In this document: positions 8,905 to 16,576 of the stretch, one piece after another
Layout: the number at the start of each line of letters is the position of its first letter
How positions within the stretch are numbered: the stretch's first letter is position 1
Source of the DNA: Actinomycetota bacterium
GTDB lineage: Bacteria > Actinomycetota > Acidimicrobiia > Acidimicrobiales > JAJPHD01
Length of the DNA stretch: 64,000 bases
NCBI GenBank assembly: GCA_021325455.1
Contig: JAJPHD010000003.1
Location: 45,540 to 109,539 of the forward strand
Direction of reading: 5' to 3'
Notes under the pieces: generated by a model
Database searches by the model: none
Seen by the model: only the letters and a program-made list of their open reading frames with translations
Told to the model about the DNA's origin: nothing
Translations under genes and position numbers: made by a program

Positions 8905-9618
8905 ATGAGCCTGCCAGAGACCCATGCAGCCGGCCCCTCTGCTGCCCTCAGCTCGGCCGGGCCCCCCCACCTCGGCCACGATGACCTGGTGAGAGCCCAG
9001 GCCGAGACCGAGGCCACGCCCAGGCGCCGCTACGGGCTGGCGGCCCGCAGCCTCTTCTCCCTCCTCGACGCCCTCTACGGCAAGGGGCGGACCCTTTCCA
9101 AGTTCAAGGTGCTGGAGCTGGTGGCCCGGGTGCCCTACCAGTCCTGGGAGCAGGTGGCCTACATAGCCATCACCCATGTCCATGAGCGCACCGGTCTGGC
9201 CCGGCGCATCCATGAGCGGGTGATCGAGTCCCGCTCCCAGCAGGACAACGAGGGATGGCACCTGCTCATCCTGGAGGAGCTAGTGGCCCGCCAGGGGGGG
9301 AAGGAGAGTTGGCTGCGCTACTGGCTCATCCCCCAGGTCCTGTCCTTCGCCTACTACCAGCTCTCCTTCCTCCTCTTCACCCTCCACCCCTCCTGGAGCT
9401 ACCGCCTCAATGCCGACTTCGAGGACCACGCCGAGCACGAGTACATGGCCCTGGTGGCAGAGCACCCCGAATGGGAGGACGAGCCCTTCGAGTCCTCCTT
9501 CGCCGAGGACTATGGGCCCTTCCAGTCGCTGGCCGACCTGTTCCGCCAGATCGGCCACGACGAGCGGGTCCACAAGCAGGAGAGCCTGGCCCGGATGGGC
9601 GAGGCCAGGTTCAGGTGA
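8905..9618 (+). CDS. Alternative-oxidase-like di-iron protein
   Basis: 237 residues. The pattern is that of a four-helix di-iron carboxylate protein of the alternative oxidase/plastid terminal oxidase type: a glutamate in helix 1 (E71 or E82), E116-x-x-H119 in DNEGWH, glutamates in EDHAEHEY (E173-E179), and E220-x-x-H223 in HDERVH. Aromatic hydrophobic stretches between them (about residues 137-162) fit monotopic membrane binding. Such enzymes oxidise quinol and reduce oxygen without pumping protons. ATG 8905 follows a weak GGTGGG site; the frame is open upstream to an ATG at 8737. Assignment is by motif spacing only; another di-iron oxidase is possible. Confidence 0.65.
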   Translation: MSLPETHAAGPSAALSSAGPPHLGHDDLVRAQAETEATPRRRYGLAARSLFSLLDALYGKGRTLSKFKVLELVARVPYQSWEQVAYIAITHVHERTGLARRIHERVIESRSQQDNEGWHLLILEELVARQGGKESWLRYWLIPQVLSFAYYQLSFLLFTLHPSWSYRLNADFEDHAEHEYMALVAEHPEWEDEPFESSFAEDYGPFQSLADLFRQIGHDERVHKQESLARMGEARFR

Positions 9619-10047
9619 ACCTGCGGACCTGATCGGGGGCGGGCCCGACCCGCTCCGGGGACATGGCCCCAGCGCCCTTTGGGCCCGCGGCGGCCCCGGC
9701 GCTCCCCTCCCGGCGCCGGAGCCGCCTGCGCAGCTCTGCGGTGTGCGCCGCTCCTGCGGCACCGCACCATCCGGCGGCCGGTTTCGCCACTAGCTCCCCC
9801 CCCGCCGTCAAGTGGCGACCAACAAAGCGTGGGGATCGTCGCTCCGCCTGGACCGAACGTTACTAGGAGTGGTCAAAGGCCGGCAATCATTTGGGCGCCT
9901 GGAGGCAATTATTGCCCGATAGGGCAACCCTTTGTGCCTCCCTGTGCACCTCCTGATGGGAAAGGCCCCGTCGGCGCCAGCAGGGACCTCCCCCGGCCGG
10001 ACGGCACCGACCTCGGTCCCGGCTACCGGCGTCCTATGGAGGGGGCG
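9619..10047. other. Non-coding convergent interval with two short inverted repeats
   Basis: This 429-base interval separates two convergent genes. No convincing coding frame is seen. Its right half is clearly less GC-rich than the surroundings. It holds the perfect inverted repeat GGCAATTATTGCC (9904-9916) and, five bases on, the small hairpin AGGGCAACCCT (9921-9931). These could be a terminator region or an operator; no T tract follows. Confidence 0.4.
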
Positions 10048-10668
10048 TCAGACAGCCGCCGTGCCGATGAGGCCCCGGCGGGTGACGAGGCCGGCCAGTG
10101 CGTCCTCCGCCATCCCCTCGGTGCCCGCCGGCCGGCGGGGGACCACCATGTAGCGGGTCTCGGCGCTGGCGTCCCAGACCCTCACCTCCACGTGGCCCGG
10201 CAGGTGGAGGCCGAACTCCTCCAGCACCTCACGGGGGCGCCGGACCACGCGGGAACGGTAGGCCTCGCTGCGGTACCAGGACGGTGAGGGCCCCAGCAGG
10301 GCCAGGGGATAGCACGAGCACAGGGTGCACACCACGACGTTGTGGAGCCGGGGAGTGTTCTCCACCACCCGCAGGAGCTGGGGTTGGATCCCGCCCCCCA
10401 TGCTGAAGCCGAGCTCCGCCACGGCGGCGTTGCCGTCGGCGAGCAGGCGGTGGCGAAAGCCCTCGTCCACCCAGGCCCGGGCCACCACGCGGGCACCGTT
10501 CGCCGGCTTGGCGGTGGCGAGGTAGCGGTCGAGGATGGCGTCCAGCTCGGCCCCGGTGACGACGCCAGCCGCTTCAAGGAGCTCCTCCAGCCGGCGCTGG
10601 CGCCGGGCCAGCCTGGAGTCAGGGTGGCCATCTTCTCTTTGCCCCCGGGAGCGGGTGGGGACGCTCAC
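10048..10668 (-). CDS. Nitrile hydratase alpha subunit (cobalt type) / thiocyanate hydrolase gamma-like
   Basis: 206 residues. The metal-binding motif VCTLCSC is at residues 113-119; threonine in its third position is the signature of cobalt rather than iron enzymes. The conserved end WDASAETRYMV...RPAGTEG is also present. The subunit hydrates nitriles to amides or, in the thiocyanate hydrolase branch, hydrolyses thiocyanate. GTG 10668 overlaps the stop of the preceding subunit gene (GTGA). It is the third gene of the operon, after two genes that together make one beta subunit. Confidence 0.93.
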   Translation of the reverse strand: MSVPTRSRGQREDGHPDSRLARRQRRLEELLEAAGVVTGAELDAILDRYLATAKPANGARVVARAWVDEGFRHRLLADGNAAVAELGFSMGGGIQPQLLRVVENTPRLHNVVVCTLCSCYPLALLGPSPSWYRSEAYRSRVVRRPREVLEEFGLHLPGHVEVRVWDASAETRYMVVPRRPAGTEGMAEDALAGLVTRRGLIGTAAV

Positions 10669-11033
10669 GGCCCCGTCCCCTGGAGGGGGAGAGGCTCGAG
10701 GTACGCCTCCCAGAGGTTCACGGTGACGCTGTGGTCGCCCTCCCCCCAGAGGTCGGCGGCGCTGAAGCGCACGGCGTACACCGGCTCCATGGCAGGCGGG
10801 TGGGCTCCGGTCACCACGTCGTCGGGCCGCGGGTGGACGCCGTGCACCTCCACGACCACGCCCCTGTGCCCCCTCACGTAGCGGGGGGCCCGGGTGTGGT
10901 GGGGCGGGTCTAGGGCCTTCACCACCACCGTCTCACCGGGCCGGAACCGCTCACCCGGAGGGGACCCCTCCGCTCCTGGCCCCGACCGGGGCGGCTCGAG
11001 GGCCCTGCCGGTGGCCCCACCCTCGTCTTTCAC
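10665..11033 (-). CDS. Nitrile hydratase beta C-terminal half as a separate subunit
   Basis: 122 residues. The segment from about residue 31 (RFRPGETVVVKAL) to the end (FSAADLWGEG, VTVNLWEAYLEP) corresponds to the SH3-like C-terminal domain of nitrile hydratase beta. GTG 11033 overlaps the TGA of the upstream gene by four bases, which shows an organised gene junction rather than a frameshift. The first 30 residues are a low-complexity lead-in. It should pair with the separate N-terminal half to form the beta part of the enzyme. Confidence 0.88.
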   Translation of the reverse strand: MKDEGGATGRALEPPRSGPGAEGSPPGERFRPGETVVVKALDPPHHTRAPRYVRGHRGVVVEVHGVHPRPDDVVTGAHPPAMEPVYAVRFSAADLWGEGDHSVTVNLWEAYLEPLPLQGTGP

Positions 11034-11368
11034 CGGCCCCGCCCCTCCCCCGAGCCCCTCGGGCCCGGTCCGGGGGCGTCCCCGCCCTCCTCTTCGAGGT
11101 CGCCCGGGGCGACCAGGCCCTTCTTCACCGCCAGGCCCTCCAGCGCCTCCAGCCAACGTTCGTAGTAGCTGCTGGCCAGGTAGCGCTCCGGCGCCAGATG
11201 CTCTATGGCATCCCTGAACTCGTCCAACGTGTACGCCTGGCGGCGGATGAGGGCGGTGTTGAGAGCGAACACCCGGGCCTCCCAGTCGGCATGGAAGGCG
11301 CGGCCGTCCTCGGTCGGGTCCACGGGCCCGAACCCCTCCATGCCCCCCACGTCGTGGATCCTGGTCAC
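11030..11368 (-). CDS. Nitrile hydratase beta N-terminal half as a separate subunit
   Basis: 112 residues starting with the typical beta-subunit opening (IHDVGGMEGFGPV) and continuing through the helical region (HLAPERYLASSYYERWLEALE). It stops where the C-terminal half would begin in a normal beta chain. GTG 11368 lies six bases after a TAGCGT hexamer on the minus strand, so the message is probably leaderless. The order N-beta, C-beta, alpha matches the known scnB-scnA-scnC order of thiocyanate hydrolase. No separate cobalt chaperone gene is adjacent. Confidence 0.9.
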   Translation of the reverse strand: MTRIHDVGGMEGFGPVDPTEDGRAFHADWEARVFALNTALIRRQAYTLDEFRDAIEHLAPERYLASSYYERWLEALEGLAVKKGLVAPGDLEEEGGDAPGPGPRGSGEGRGR

Positions 11369-11374
11369 CCGCCC

Positions 11375-11380
11375 ACGCTA
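11375..11380 (-). promoter_or_regulatory. -10 hexamer TAGCGT for the nitrile hydratase operon
   Basis: On the minus strand TAGCGT is followed by six bases and GTG 11368, the spacing expected if transcription begins at the start codon. Confidence 0.5.
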
Positions 11381-11436
11381 CCAATGCGCCTGGAGGCCGG
11401 CCCGCTGGTCCGTCCTGCTTACCCCTCGCTCGATCC

Positions 11437-11465
11437 TTGACATGGAATGGGCAGGGAAACATACT
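11437..11465 (+). promoter_or_regulatory. Sigma-70-type promoter TTGACA-17-CATACT
   Basis: A perfect -35 TTGACA (11437-11442), a 17-base spacer and CATACT (11460-11465) lie 9 bases before the GTG at 11475. An in-frame ATG at 11442 begins at the last base of the -35 box, so it cannot be the start for this transcript. Confidence 0.65.
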
Positions 11466-11474
11466 GATCCGGTC

Positions 11475-11732
11475 GTGGAGTCGCTCAATCAACCAGATGG
11501 CCCAGTGGTTCGGCGCCCGAACAACTGGAGCCTCTGGCTCCTCCTGATTCCCTTTGTCGCCACCCTCGTCCCCCCCTTCTACAACCGGGTCAACCCGACC
11601 ATCGGCGGACTGCCCTTCTTCGACTGGTACCTGCTGGTGTGGGTGGTCGTGACGGCGGCCATCCTGACCACGGTTTACACGTTGCGCCGGCCGAGGTCGG
11701 GCCCCGGCGAGAACCGGACCGGGCAGGCATGA
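11475..11732 (+). CDS. DUF3311 small membrane protein
   Basis: 85 residues with two membrane segments at about 19-35 and 49-70 (region NWSLWLLLIPF to WYLLVWVVVTAAI). This is the DUF3311 pattern, a small protein that nearly always precedes a sodium:solute symporter gene. GTG 11475 is chosen because the promoter TTGACA-17-CATACT ends just before it. The stop overlaps the symporter ATG (ATGA). It probably acts as an accessory subunit of that transporter. Confidence 0.85.
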   Translation: MESLNQPDGPVVRRPNNWSLWLLLIPFVATLVPPFYNRVNPTIGGLPFFDWYLLVWVVVTAAILTTVYTLRRPRSGPGENRTGQA

Positions 11733-13249
11733 TTGCCACCATCAAAGCCTCCCAGCTGGCGGTCTTCGCCATCCTCTTCGGTGGCATCACGGTCGTGGGG
11801 TTCGCCGCCGCCCGGTGGCGGAGAGGCAACCTGGCCGAGCTGACGGAGTGGGGGCTCGGGGGCCGTCGGTTCGGGACCTTCGTCACCTGGTACCTCCTCG
11901 GCGGTGACCTCTACACCGCCTACACGTTCGTGGCCGTCCCCGCCCTGGTATTCGGCAAAGGCGCATTCGGTCTGTTCGCCCTGCCCTACACCATCATCGT
12001 GTTCCCCGTCATCTACGTGGTGATGCCCAAGCTGTGGCAGGTCTCTCGCAATCGGGGCTACGTCACCGCCTCGGACTTCGTGAAGGAGCGCTTCGACAGC
12101 CCCCTCCTGGCCGGCCTGGTCGGCATCACGGGGATCGTGGCCCTGATCCCGTACATCGCCCTGCAGATCTACGGCATCGAGGTGTCCATCGCCGAGATGG
12201 GCATCCCCGTGGACGCCTCCCTTACGGTGGCCTTCGTCGTCCTCGTGATCTTCACGGCCGTGAGCGGCCTGCGTGCCCCCACCCTGATTGCGGCCATCAA
12301 GGACACCCTCATATGGATCACGGTCCTGGTGGCCGTCATCTACCTGCCCATACGCCTGGGGGGTTACGGCTTCATCTTCCACCATGTCCCGGCAGCCCAG
12401 CTCACCCTGCCCCCCAAGCTGTTCAACGGCTATTGGACCTACGCCTTGGGGTCGGCCCTGTTCCTCTTCCTGTATCCGCACTCCATCACGGGCACCCTCA
12501 GCGCCTCCAGCAAGAGGGCCGTCGAGCGCAATGCCGCCATCCTGCCCTTCTACTCGATCCTGCTGGGGCTGATCGCCCTGCTGGGCTATTTCGCCCTCGC
12601 GGCGGGCATCCACCCGTCCAAGGCCTACGGGGCCAACAGCATCGTCCCGGCCCTGTTCGAGAAGTTCTTCCCCGGGCCTTTCGCCGGGTTCGCCTTCGCG
12701 GCCATCTCCATAGGCGCCCTGGTCCCGGCAGCCATCATGTCGGTCAGTGCCGCCAACGTCTTCAGTCGCAACATCTGGCACCAGTACATCCGGCCCCAGG
12801 GCAGCGCCCGGGAGGAAGCCAACGTGGCCAAGGTCGTGTCGGCCATCATCAAGTTCGGCGCCTTGGCCTTCATCCTCGCCGTCACGACCCAGTACGTCCT
12901 CTACTTCCAGACCGCCGGCGGCGCCTGGATCCTCCAGACGCTGCCTGCCGTCTTCCTCGCCGTGTGGTTCGGATGGATGGACCGTTGGGCGACCATCGCC
13001 GGGTGGGCGGTGGGGATCGGCTGGACCACCTACCTACTCGTGGAGGAGGGCTTCAAGACCTCCACGTACAGCTTCGGCTTCCTCGGTCACCTGACCATCT
13101 TCCTGGGCCTGCCCCCTCTCATCGCCAACCTCATCGTGGCCTTTGGCGGCACAGCCCTCCTGCGTGCCCTCGGCGTGCGCCGGCAGCCCTCCTACGGGCC
13201 GGCCGAGTTCGAGGTGGACCGGCCCGCGGCCGTGGCCCCGCCCTCCTAG
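11729..13249 (+). CDS. Sodium:solute symporter (SSS family), monocarboxylate-type
   Basis: 506 residues with about 13 membrane helices. The early GGRRFGTFVTWYLLGGD region and the helix with SITGTLSASSKRAVERN match the SSS family, in particular the MctP-like monocarboxylate permeases that pair with DUF3311 proteins. It is expected to import small acids such as pyruvate, lactate or acetate with sodium. ATG 11729 overlaps the DUF3311 stop by four bases. The substrate is inferred from family pairing only. Confidence 0.88.
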   Translation: MIATIKASQLAVFAILFGGITVVGFAAARWRRGNLAELTEWGLGGRRFGTFVTWYLLGGDLYTAYTFVAVPALVFGKGAFGLFALPYTIIVFPVIYVVMPKLWQVSRNRGYVTASDFVKERFDSPLLAGLVGITGIVALIPYIALQIYGIEVSIAEMGIPVDASLTVAFVVLVIFTAVSGLRAPTLIAAIKDTLIWITVLVAVIYLPIRLGGYGFIFHHVPAAQLTLPPKLFNGYWTYALGSALFLFLYPHSITGTLSASSKRAVERNAAILPFYSILLGLIALLGYFALAAGIHPSKAYGANSIVPALFEKFFPGPFAGFAFAAISIGALVPAAIMSVSAANVFSRNIWHQYIRPQGSAREEANVAKVVSAIIKFGALAFILAVTTQYVLYFQTAGGAWILQTLPAVFLAVWFGWMDRWATIAGWAVGIGWTTYLLVEEGFKTSTYSFGFLGHLTIFLGLPPLIANLIVAFGGTALLRALGVRRQPSYGPAEFEVDRPAAVAPPS

Positions 13250-13287
13250 GGCCGGCGGGGAGGCCTTCCCGGCTGGATATGCGTTAT

Positions 13288-13309
13288 GCCCGGGGGCCCG
13301 CCCCCGGGC
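13288..13309. terminator. Strong GC hairpin between convergent genes
   Basis: GCCCGGGGG (13288-13296), loop CCCG, CCCCCGGGC (13301-13309): a perfect nine-pair stem between the convergent symporter and CDF-like genes. There is no T tract. A bidirectional terminator is likely by position. Confidence 0.55.
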
Positions 13310-13359
13310 GTCCCCTGGGGGCCGGGGCGAGGGGGCCGGGCCTCCTGCTCACCCCGCCC

Positions 13360-13974
13360 CTACCCAGCATGCAGATGGGCGGTGGCTTCCCGCACCAGAA
13401 CCAGGGCCTGGCCCGCCACCAGGGCGGAGATGACGAGGGCCACGACGGGGTCTAGCCAGTAGAGCCCGTCGGCAGCCAGGATGATCCCCCCGGCCAGGGC
13501 CACCCCGGCGGCGCTGAGAGCGTCGGCCCCCGTGTCGAGGAGGACGGCCCGGGTGGCCAGGCCGTCCCCTGGTCGGCGGCCCTGGTGCAGGAGGAGGGCC
13601 CCAGCCATGAGCACCAGCGCCGCCACCCCGCTCATGGCCAGGACGGCCAGCCCGTCCACCCTGCCCGCCCCGGTGACCAGGCGGTAGGCGGCGCCGCCCA
13701 TGACGAGGAGGCTGGCCGCCACCAGCCAGGCCGCCGTGGCCAGGGCCGCCAGGGCCTCGGCCCGGGCCGGTACCGGGCCTCGGCGGTGGCGCGCCACCCA
13801 GGCGGCGAGGAGGGAAAGGGCGATGGCGCCGGCATCGAGGAGGTCGTCCACGGCCTGGGCCAGCACCCCTACGGAATGGGCGGACAGCCCCACCCCGAGG
13901 GCTGCCCCCACCAACGCCAGGTTGAGCCCCAGCACCGCCCCCATCCGGCCGGTTGCCGGCTGGGCCTGCCTCAC
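13360..13974 (-). CDS. Short CDF-like cation transporter without C-terminal domain
   Basis: 204 residues with about six membrane helices, resembling the membrane part of cation diffusion facilitators. The transport-site pairs are D43-x3-D47 in VDDLLDAG and D147-x3-D151 in LLDTGAD; most zinc CDF proteins have histidine where D147 stands. The cytoplasmic metal-sensing domain is missing, since the protein ends shortly after the sixth helix. GTG 13974 is used; ATG 13944 is an alternative. It lies downstream of the LysR gene on the same strand, about 120 bases away. Metal specificity is not predictable, but an all-aspartate site would be unusual. Confidence 0.7.
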   Translation of the reverse strand: MRQAQPATGRMGAVLGLNLALVGAALGVGLSAHSVGVLAQAVDDLLDAGAIALSLLAAWVARHRRGPVPARAEALAALATAAWLVAASLLVMGGAAYRLVTGAGRVDGLAVLAMSGVAALVLMAGALLLHQGRRPGDGLATRAVLLDTGADALSAAGVALAGGIILAADGLYWLDPVVALVISALVAGQALVLVREATAHLHAG

Positions 13975-14096
13975 CGGCCTGGCCTGCAGGCCAGGGGCTG
14001 CCCTCGTCCCCCGCCGGGGAGGTTCCCCGAGGGCCGGGCCCGACCCGTGCACCGCTCGAGCACCGTCCCCAGGGTAGGACTGTGGCCCATGGCCGC

Positions 14097-15065
14097 TCAG
14101 CTCCAGATGGTGACGTAGACGGGCGGGCGGAACCGCGAGGGGGGGACTCCCCGTACGGGGGAGTGCATGGCCTGGGTGGCAATGGGGGTCCCGATGAAGC
14201 GCCCCAGCGCCGAGGCGGCCGGGCTGCGCCGGGTGGGGGCGAGCATGGTGGCGTGCCACAGCAGCTCGAGGGGGGTCTCCTCCACGTGCAGGGCCACGAG
14301 GGACCCCCGCTCGAGCTCACCCGCCACGAGGTGGGCCACCGCCGGCGCCACTCCCTCTCCCTCCTCGGCTGCCACCCAGGCGGCGGCCTGGCTGGGGAAC
14401 ACCCGGACCTGGCCCTCGGGGACGCCCAGCCGGGCGAGGATGCGCCTGACCGGGGAGCCGGCCTCGGTGGCGTCGGGGTCGACCAGGAAGGACTGGCCCG
14501 AGAGGGCGGCGAGCGGCAGGCGCCCGGCCCGGGCCAGGCAGTGCGAGGGGGCGGCCACGAAGACCAGCCGGTAGCGCAGGAGGGGCAGGGACTCGAGGCC
14601 GGCGCCAGGGCCCGGGGCGAGGGCGGGGCCGAGGGCCACGTCGGCCAGCCTCTCCTGGAGGACGGCGGCCATCTCGGCGCTCGTGGCCACCCCCAGGGAA
14701 ACCTCGATGCCGGCACCGGAGCGGGTGCTGAAGGCGGCCAGGAGGGCGGGGGCCACCGACTCGGCCAGGGCGCTGGTGGCCACCACCCGCAGCCGCTCGG
14801 GGGCGCCCCGGGCCTGGCGGATGGCGGCCTCGGCCTCGGCGGCGAGCGCCACCATCTGGGAGGCCACGCTCACCAGCCTGCGCCCACCGGCTGTGAGCAC
14901 CATCCCTCCCGGGCCTCGCTGCACCAGGGGGTCTCCCAGCTGCTGGCGCAGGGCCGCCAGGGCGCCGGAGACGGCCGGCTCGCTGACGCCCAGCGCTCGG
15001 GCCGCCGCTGTCACCGAGCCCAGCCTGGCCACCAGGACGAAGGCCTCGAGCTGGGTGATGGTCAC
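14097..15065 (-). CDS. LysR-family regulator, divergent from coxMSL
   Basis: 322 residues. The N-terminal winged helix-turn-helix (about residues 1-60: LEAFVLVARLGSVTAAARALGVS, described here in parts) is followed by a periplasmic-binding-like effector domain to about residue 290. GTG 15065 has a GGAGG site just upstream. It is transcribed away from the CO dehydrogenase genes with 138 bases between start codons, and that space holds a CATAAG/CTTATG palindrome. It most likely activates coxMSL in response to CO or a metabolite. This role is inferred from position. Confidence 0.85.
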   Translation of the reverse strand: MTITQLEAFVLVARLGSVTAAARALGVSEPAVSGALAALRQQLGDPLVQRGPGGMVLTAGGRRLVSVASQMVALAAEAEAAIRQARGAPERLRVVATSALAESVAPALLAAFSTRSGAGIEVSLGVATSAEMAAVLQERLADVALGPALAPGPGAGLESLPLLRYRLVFVAAPSHCLARAGRLPLAALSGQSFLVDPDATEAGSPVRRILARLGVPEGQVRVFPSQAAAWVAAEEGEGVAPAVAHLVAGELERGSLVALHVEETPLELLWHATMLAPTRRSPAASALGRFIGTPIATQAMHSPVRGVPPSRFRPPVYVTIWS

Positions 15066-15120
15066 AGGCCTCCAGGTGTACCACGCCCGGGAGCCTGCCT
15101 CCCTGCCCGAGAGGCCAGCC

Positions 15121-15138
15121 CATAAGCGAACCCTTATG
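15121..15138. promoter_or_regulatory. LysR-type operator CATAAG-N6-CTTATG
   Basis: A perfect six-base inverted repeat with a six-base centre lies between the divergent LysR and cox genes, six bases upstream of the cox -35 box. It is AT-rich in a very GC-rich background. The placement fits an activator site. Confidence 0.6.
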
Positions 15139-15144
15139 CGGCCC

Positions 15145-15173
15145 TTGACGACCGGCCGGACCGGCGCGACCGT
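15145..15173 (+). promoter_or_regulatory. Putative coxM promoter TTGACG-17-GACCGT
   Basis: TTGACG (15145-15150), a 17-base spacer and the weak -10 GACCGT (15168-15173) would give a leader of about 25 bases carrying the AAGGGGG site before TTG 15204. The poor -10 fits a promoter that needs an activator. Confidence 0.45.
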
Positions 15174-15203
15174 CCCTGGCGAGCGAGCGAAAGGGGGCCC
15201 CGG

Positions 15204-16091
15204 TTGCAAGTCCCGGCGCCGGTCGAGTACGAGCGGGCCAGGAGCGTGGAGGATGCCCTGGCCCTGCTGGAGAGAAGGGGCCCTGAAGCCAGGCTCCTGG
15301 CGGGGGGCCACAGCCTGTTGCCCATGATGAAGCTGCGGCTGGCCCGCCCCCAGGTGCTGATCGACGTGAACGAGCTCTCGGACCTGGCCTACATCCGGGT
15401 GGAGGGCGGCGACCTGCGCATCGGGGCCATGGCCCGCCACCGGGACCTGCTGGAGTCCCCTGTGGCCTGGGAGCACTTCCCGATCATGCGGGAAGCCGAG
15501 ACGGTCATCGCCGACCCCCTGGTGCGGAACCGGGGGACGGTGGGGGGGTCACTGTGCCAGGCCGACCCCAACGAGGACCTGTCAGCGGTGTTCGCCGCCC
15601 TCAAGGCGCAGGCGGTCATCCGCTCCACCTCGGAGTCCCGGGTGGTCTCCATGGACCAGTTCCACCAGGGCCCCTACACCACTGCGGTGGGACCGGCCGA
15701 GATGCTGGTGGAGTTGCGGGTCCCCATCCGGCCCGGCTCGGGCAGCGCCTATGAGAAGGTCGAACGCCGGGTGGGGGACTGGCCGGTGGGCGCGGCCGGG
15801 GCCTTCCTGCGCCTGGACGCAGGCAGGGTGGCCGAGGCGGGCATAGGGCTGGCAGCGGTGGGGGCCGAGCACTTCAGGGTGCCGGCGGCCGAGGAGTCCC
15901 TGGTGGGCGAGGAGCCGGTCGAGGAGGCTTTCACCGAGGCTGGTCGCCTGGCGGCAGAGGGCTGCCACCCGGTGACCGACCAGCGCGGCCCCGCCGACTA
16001 CAAGCGTCACCTCGCCTACGAGCTCACCCGGCGCGCCTTGCGGAGGGCCGCGGCCCGGGCCCGGGGAGAGGGGGACCAGCCGTGCAGGTGA
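15204..16091 (+). CDS. coxM: Aerobic CO dehydrogenase medium (FAD) subunit
   Basis: 295 residues. FAD-binding motifs typical of CoxM are AGGHSLLPMM (from residue 33) and TVGGSLCQADP (from residue 112). The subunit takes electrons from the iron-sulphur subunit and passes them to the quinone pool. The start is TTG 15204, preceded by AAGGGGG at 15191-15197. It is the first gene of a coxM-coxS-coxL operon and overlaps coxS by ten bases. Confidence 0.93.
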   Translation: MQVPAPVEYERARSVEDALALLERRGPEARLLAGGHSLLPMMKLRLARPQVLIDVNELSDLAYIRVEGGDLRIGAMARHRDLLESPVAWEHFPIMREAETVIADPLVRNRGTVGGSLCQADPNEDLSAVFAALKAQAVIRSTSESRVVSMDQFHQGPYTTAVGPAEMLVELRVPIRPGSGSAYEKVERRVGDWPVGAAGAFLRLDAGRVAEAGIGLAAVGAEHFRVPAAEESLVGEEPVEEAFTEAGRLAAEGCHPVTDQRGPADYKRHLAYELTRRALRRAAARARGEGDQPCR

Positions 16092-16576
16092 CCATGACCG
16101 TGAACGGGGAGCAGGTGACCCGCGACGTCGAGCCCCGCCTCCTCCTGGTCCACTTCCTGAGGGACGACCTCGGGCTCACGGGCACCCACTGGGGCTGCGA
16201 CACCTCCAACTGCGGGGTGTGCGCGGTGTGGATGGACGGGGAGCCGGTCAAGAGCTGCACCGTGCTTGCCGCCATGGCCAGCGGGCACGAGATACGCACG
16301 GTGGAGGGCCTGGAGCGGGAGGGCCAGCTGGACCCGGTCCAGGAGGGCTTCATCCAGGAGCACGGCCTCCAGTGCGGCTTCTGCACCCCGGGGATGATGA
16401 TGACGGCCCGCTACCTGCTGGACCGAAACCCCCACCCGACCGACGAGGAGATACGGGAGGCCATCTCCGGACAGATCTGCCGCTGCACAGGCTACGAGAA
16501 CATCGTGCGGGCCGTGCGCTGGGCGGCCCGGCATGCCGCCGCCGGCCAGGCCCGTGAGGAGGTGAGCGCTCCATGA
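16082..16576 (+). CDS. coxS: Aerobic CO dehydrogenase small (2Fe-2S) subunit
   Basis: 164 residues. Two [2Fe-2S] clusters are indicated by C39, C44, C47 and C59 (plant-ferredoxin type) and C98, C101, C133 and C135 (alpha-helical type, CGFC and CRC). This is the standard CoxS/XdhC-type layout and passes electrons from molybdenum to FAD. GTG 16082 lies within the end of coxM, and the stop overlaps the coxL ATG by four bases. Confidence 0.95.
   Translation: MQVTMTVNGEQVTRDVEPRLLLVHFLRDDLGLTGTHWGCDTSNCGVCAVWMDGEPVKSCTVLAAMASGHEIRTVEGLEREGQLDPVQEGFIQEHGLQCGFCTPGMMMTARYLLDRNPHPTDEEIREAISGQICRCTGYENIVRAVRWAARHAAAGQAREEVSAP

Noticed and set aside
8631..8905. An integration site downstream of tRNA-Pro
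   Set aside because: No integrase gene and no repeat of the tRNA 3' end was seen in the following sequence.
11030..11033. A frameshift in a single nitrile hydratase beta gene
   Set aside because: The junction is an exact GTGA stop-start overlap as at other gene borders here, and split beta subunits are known in thiocyanate hydrolase.
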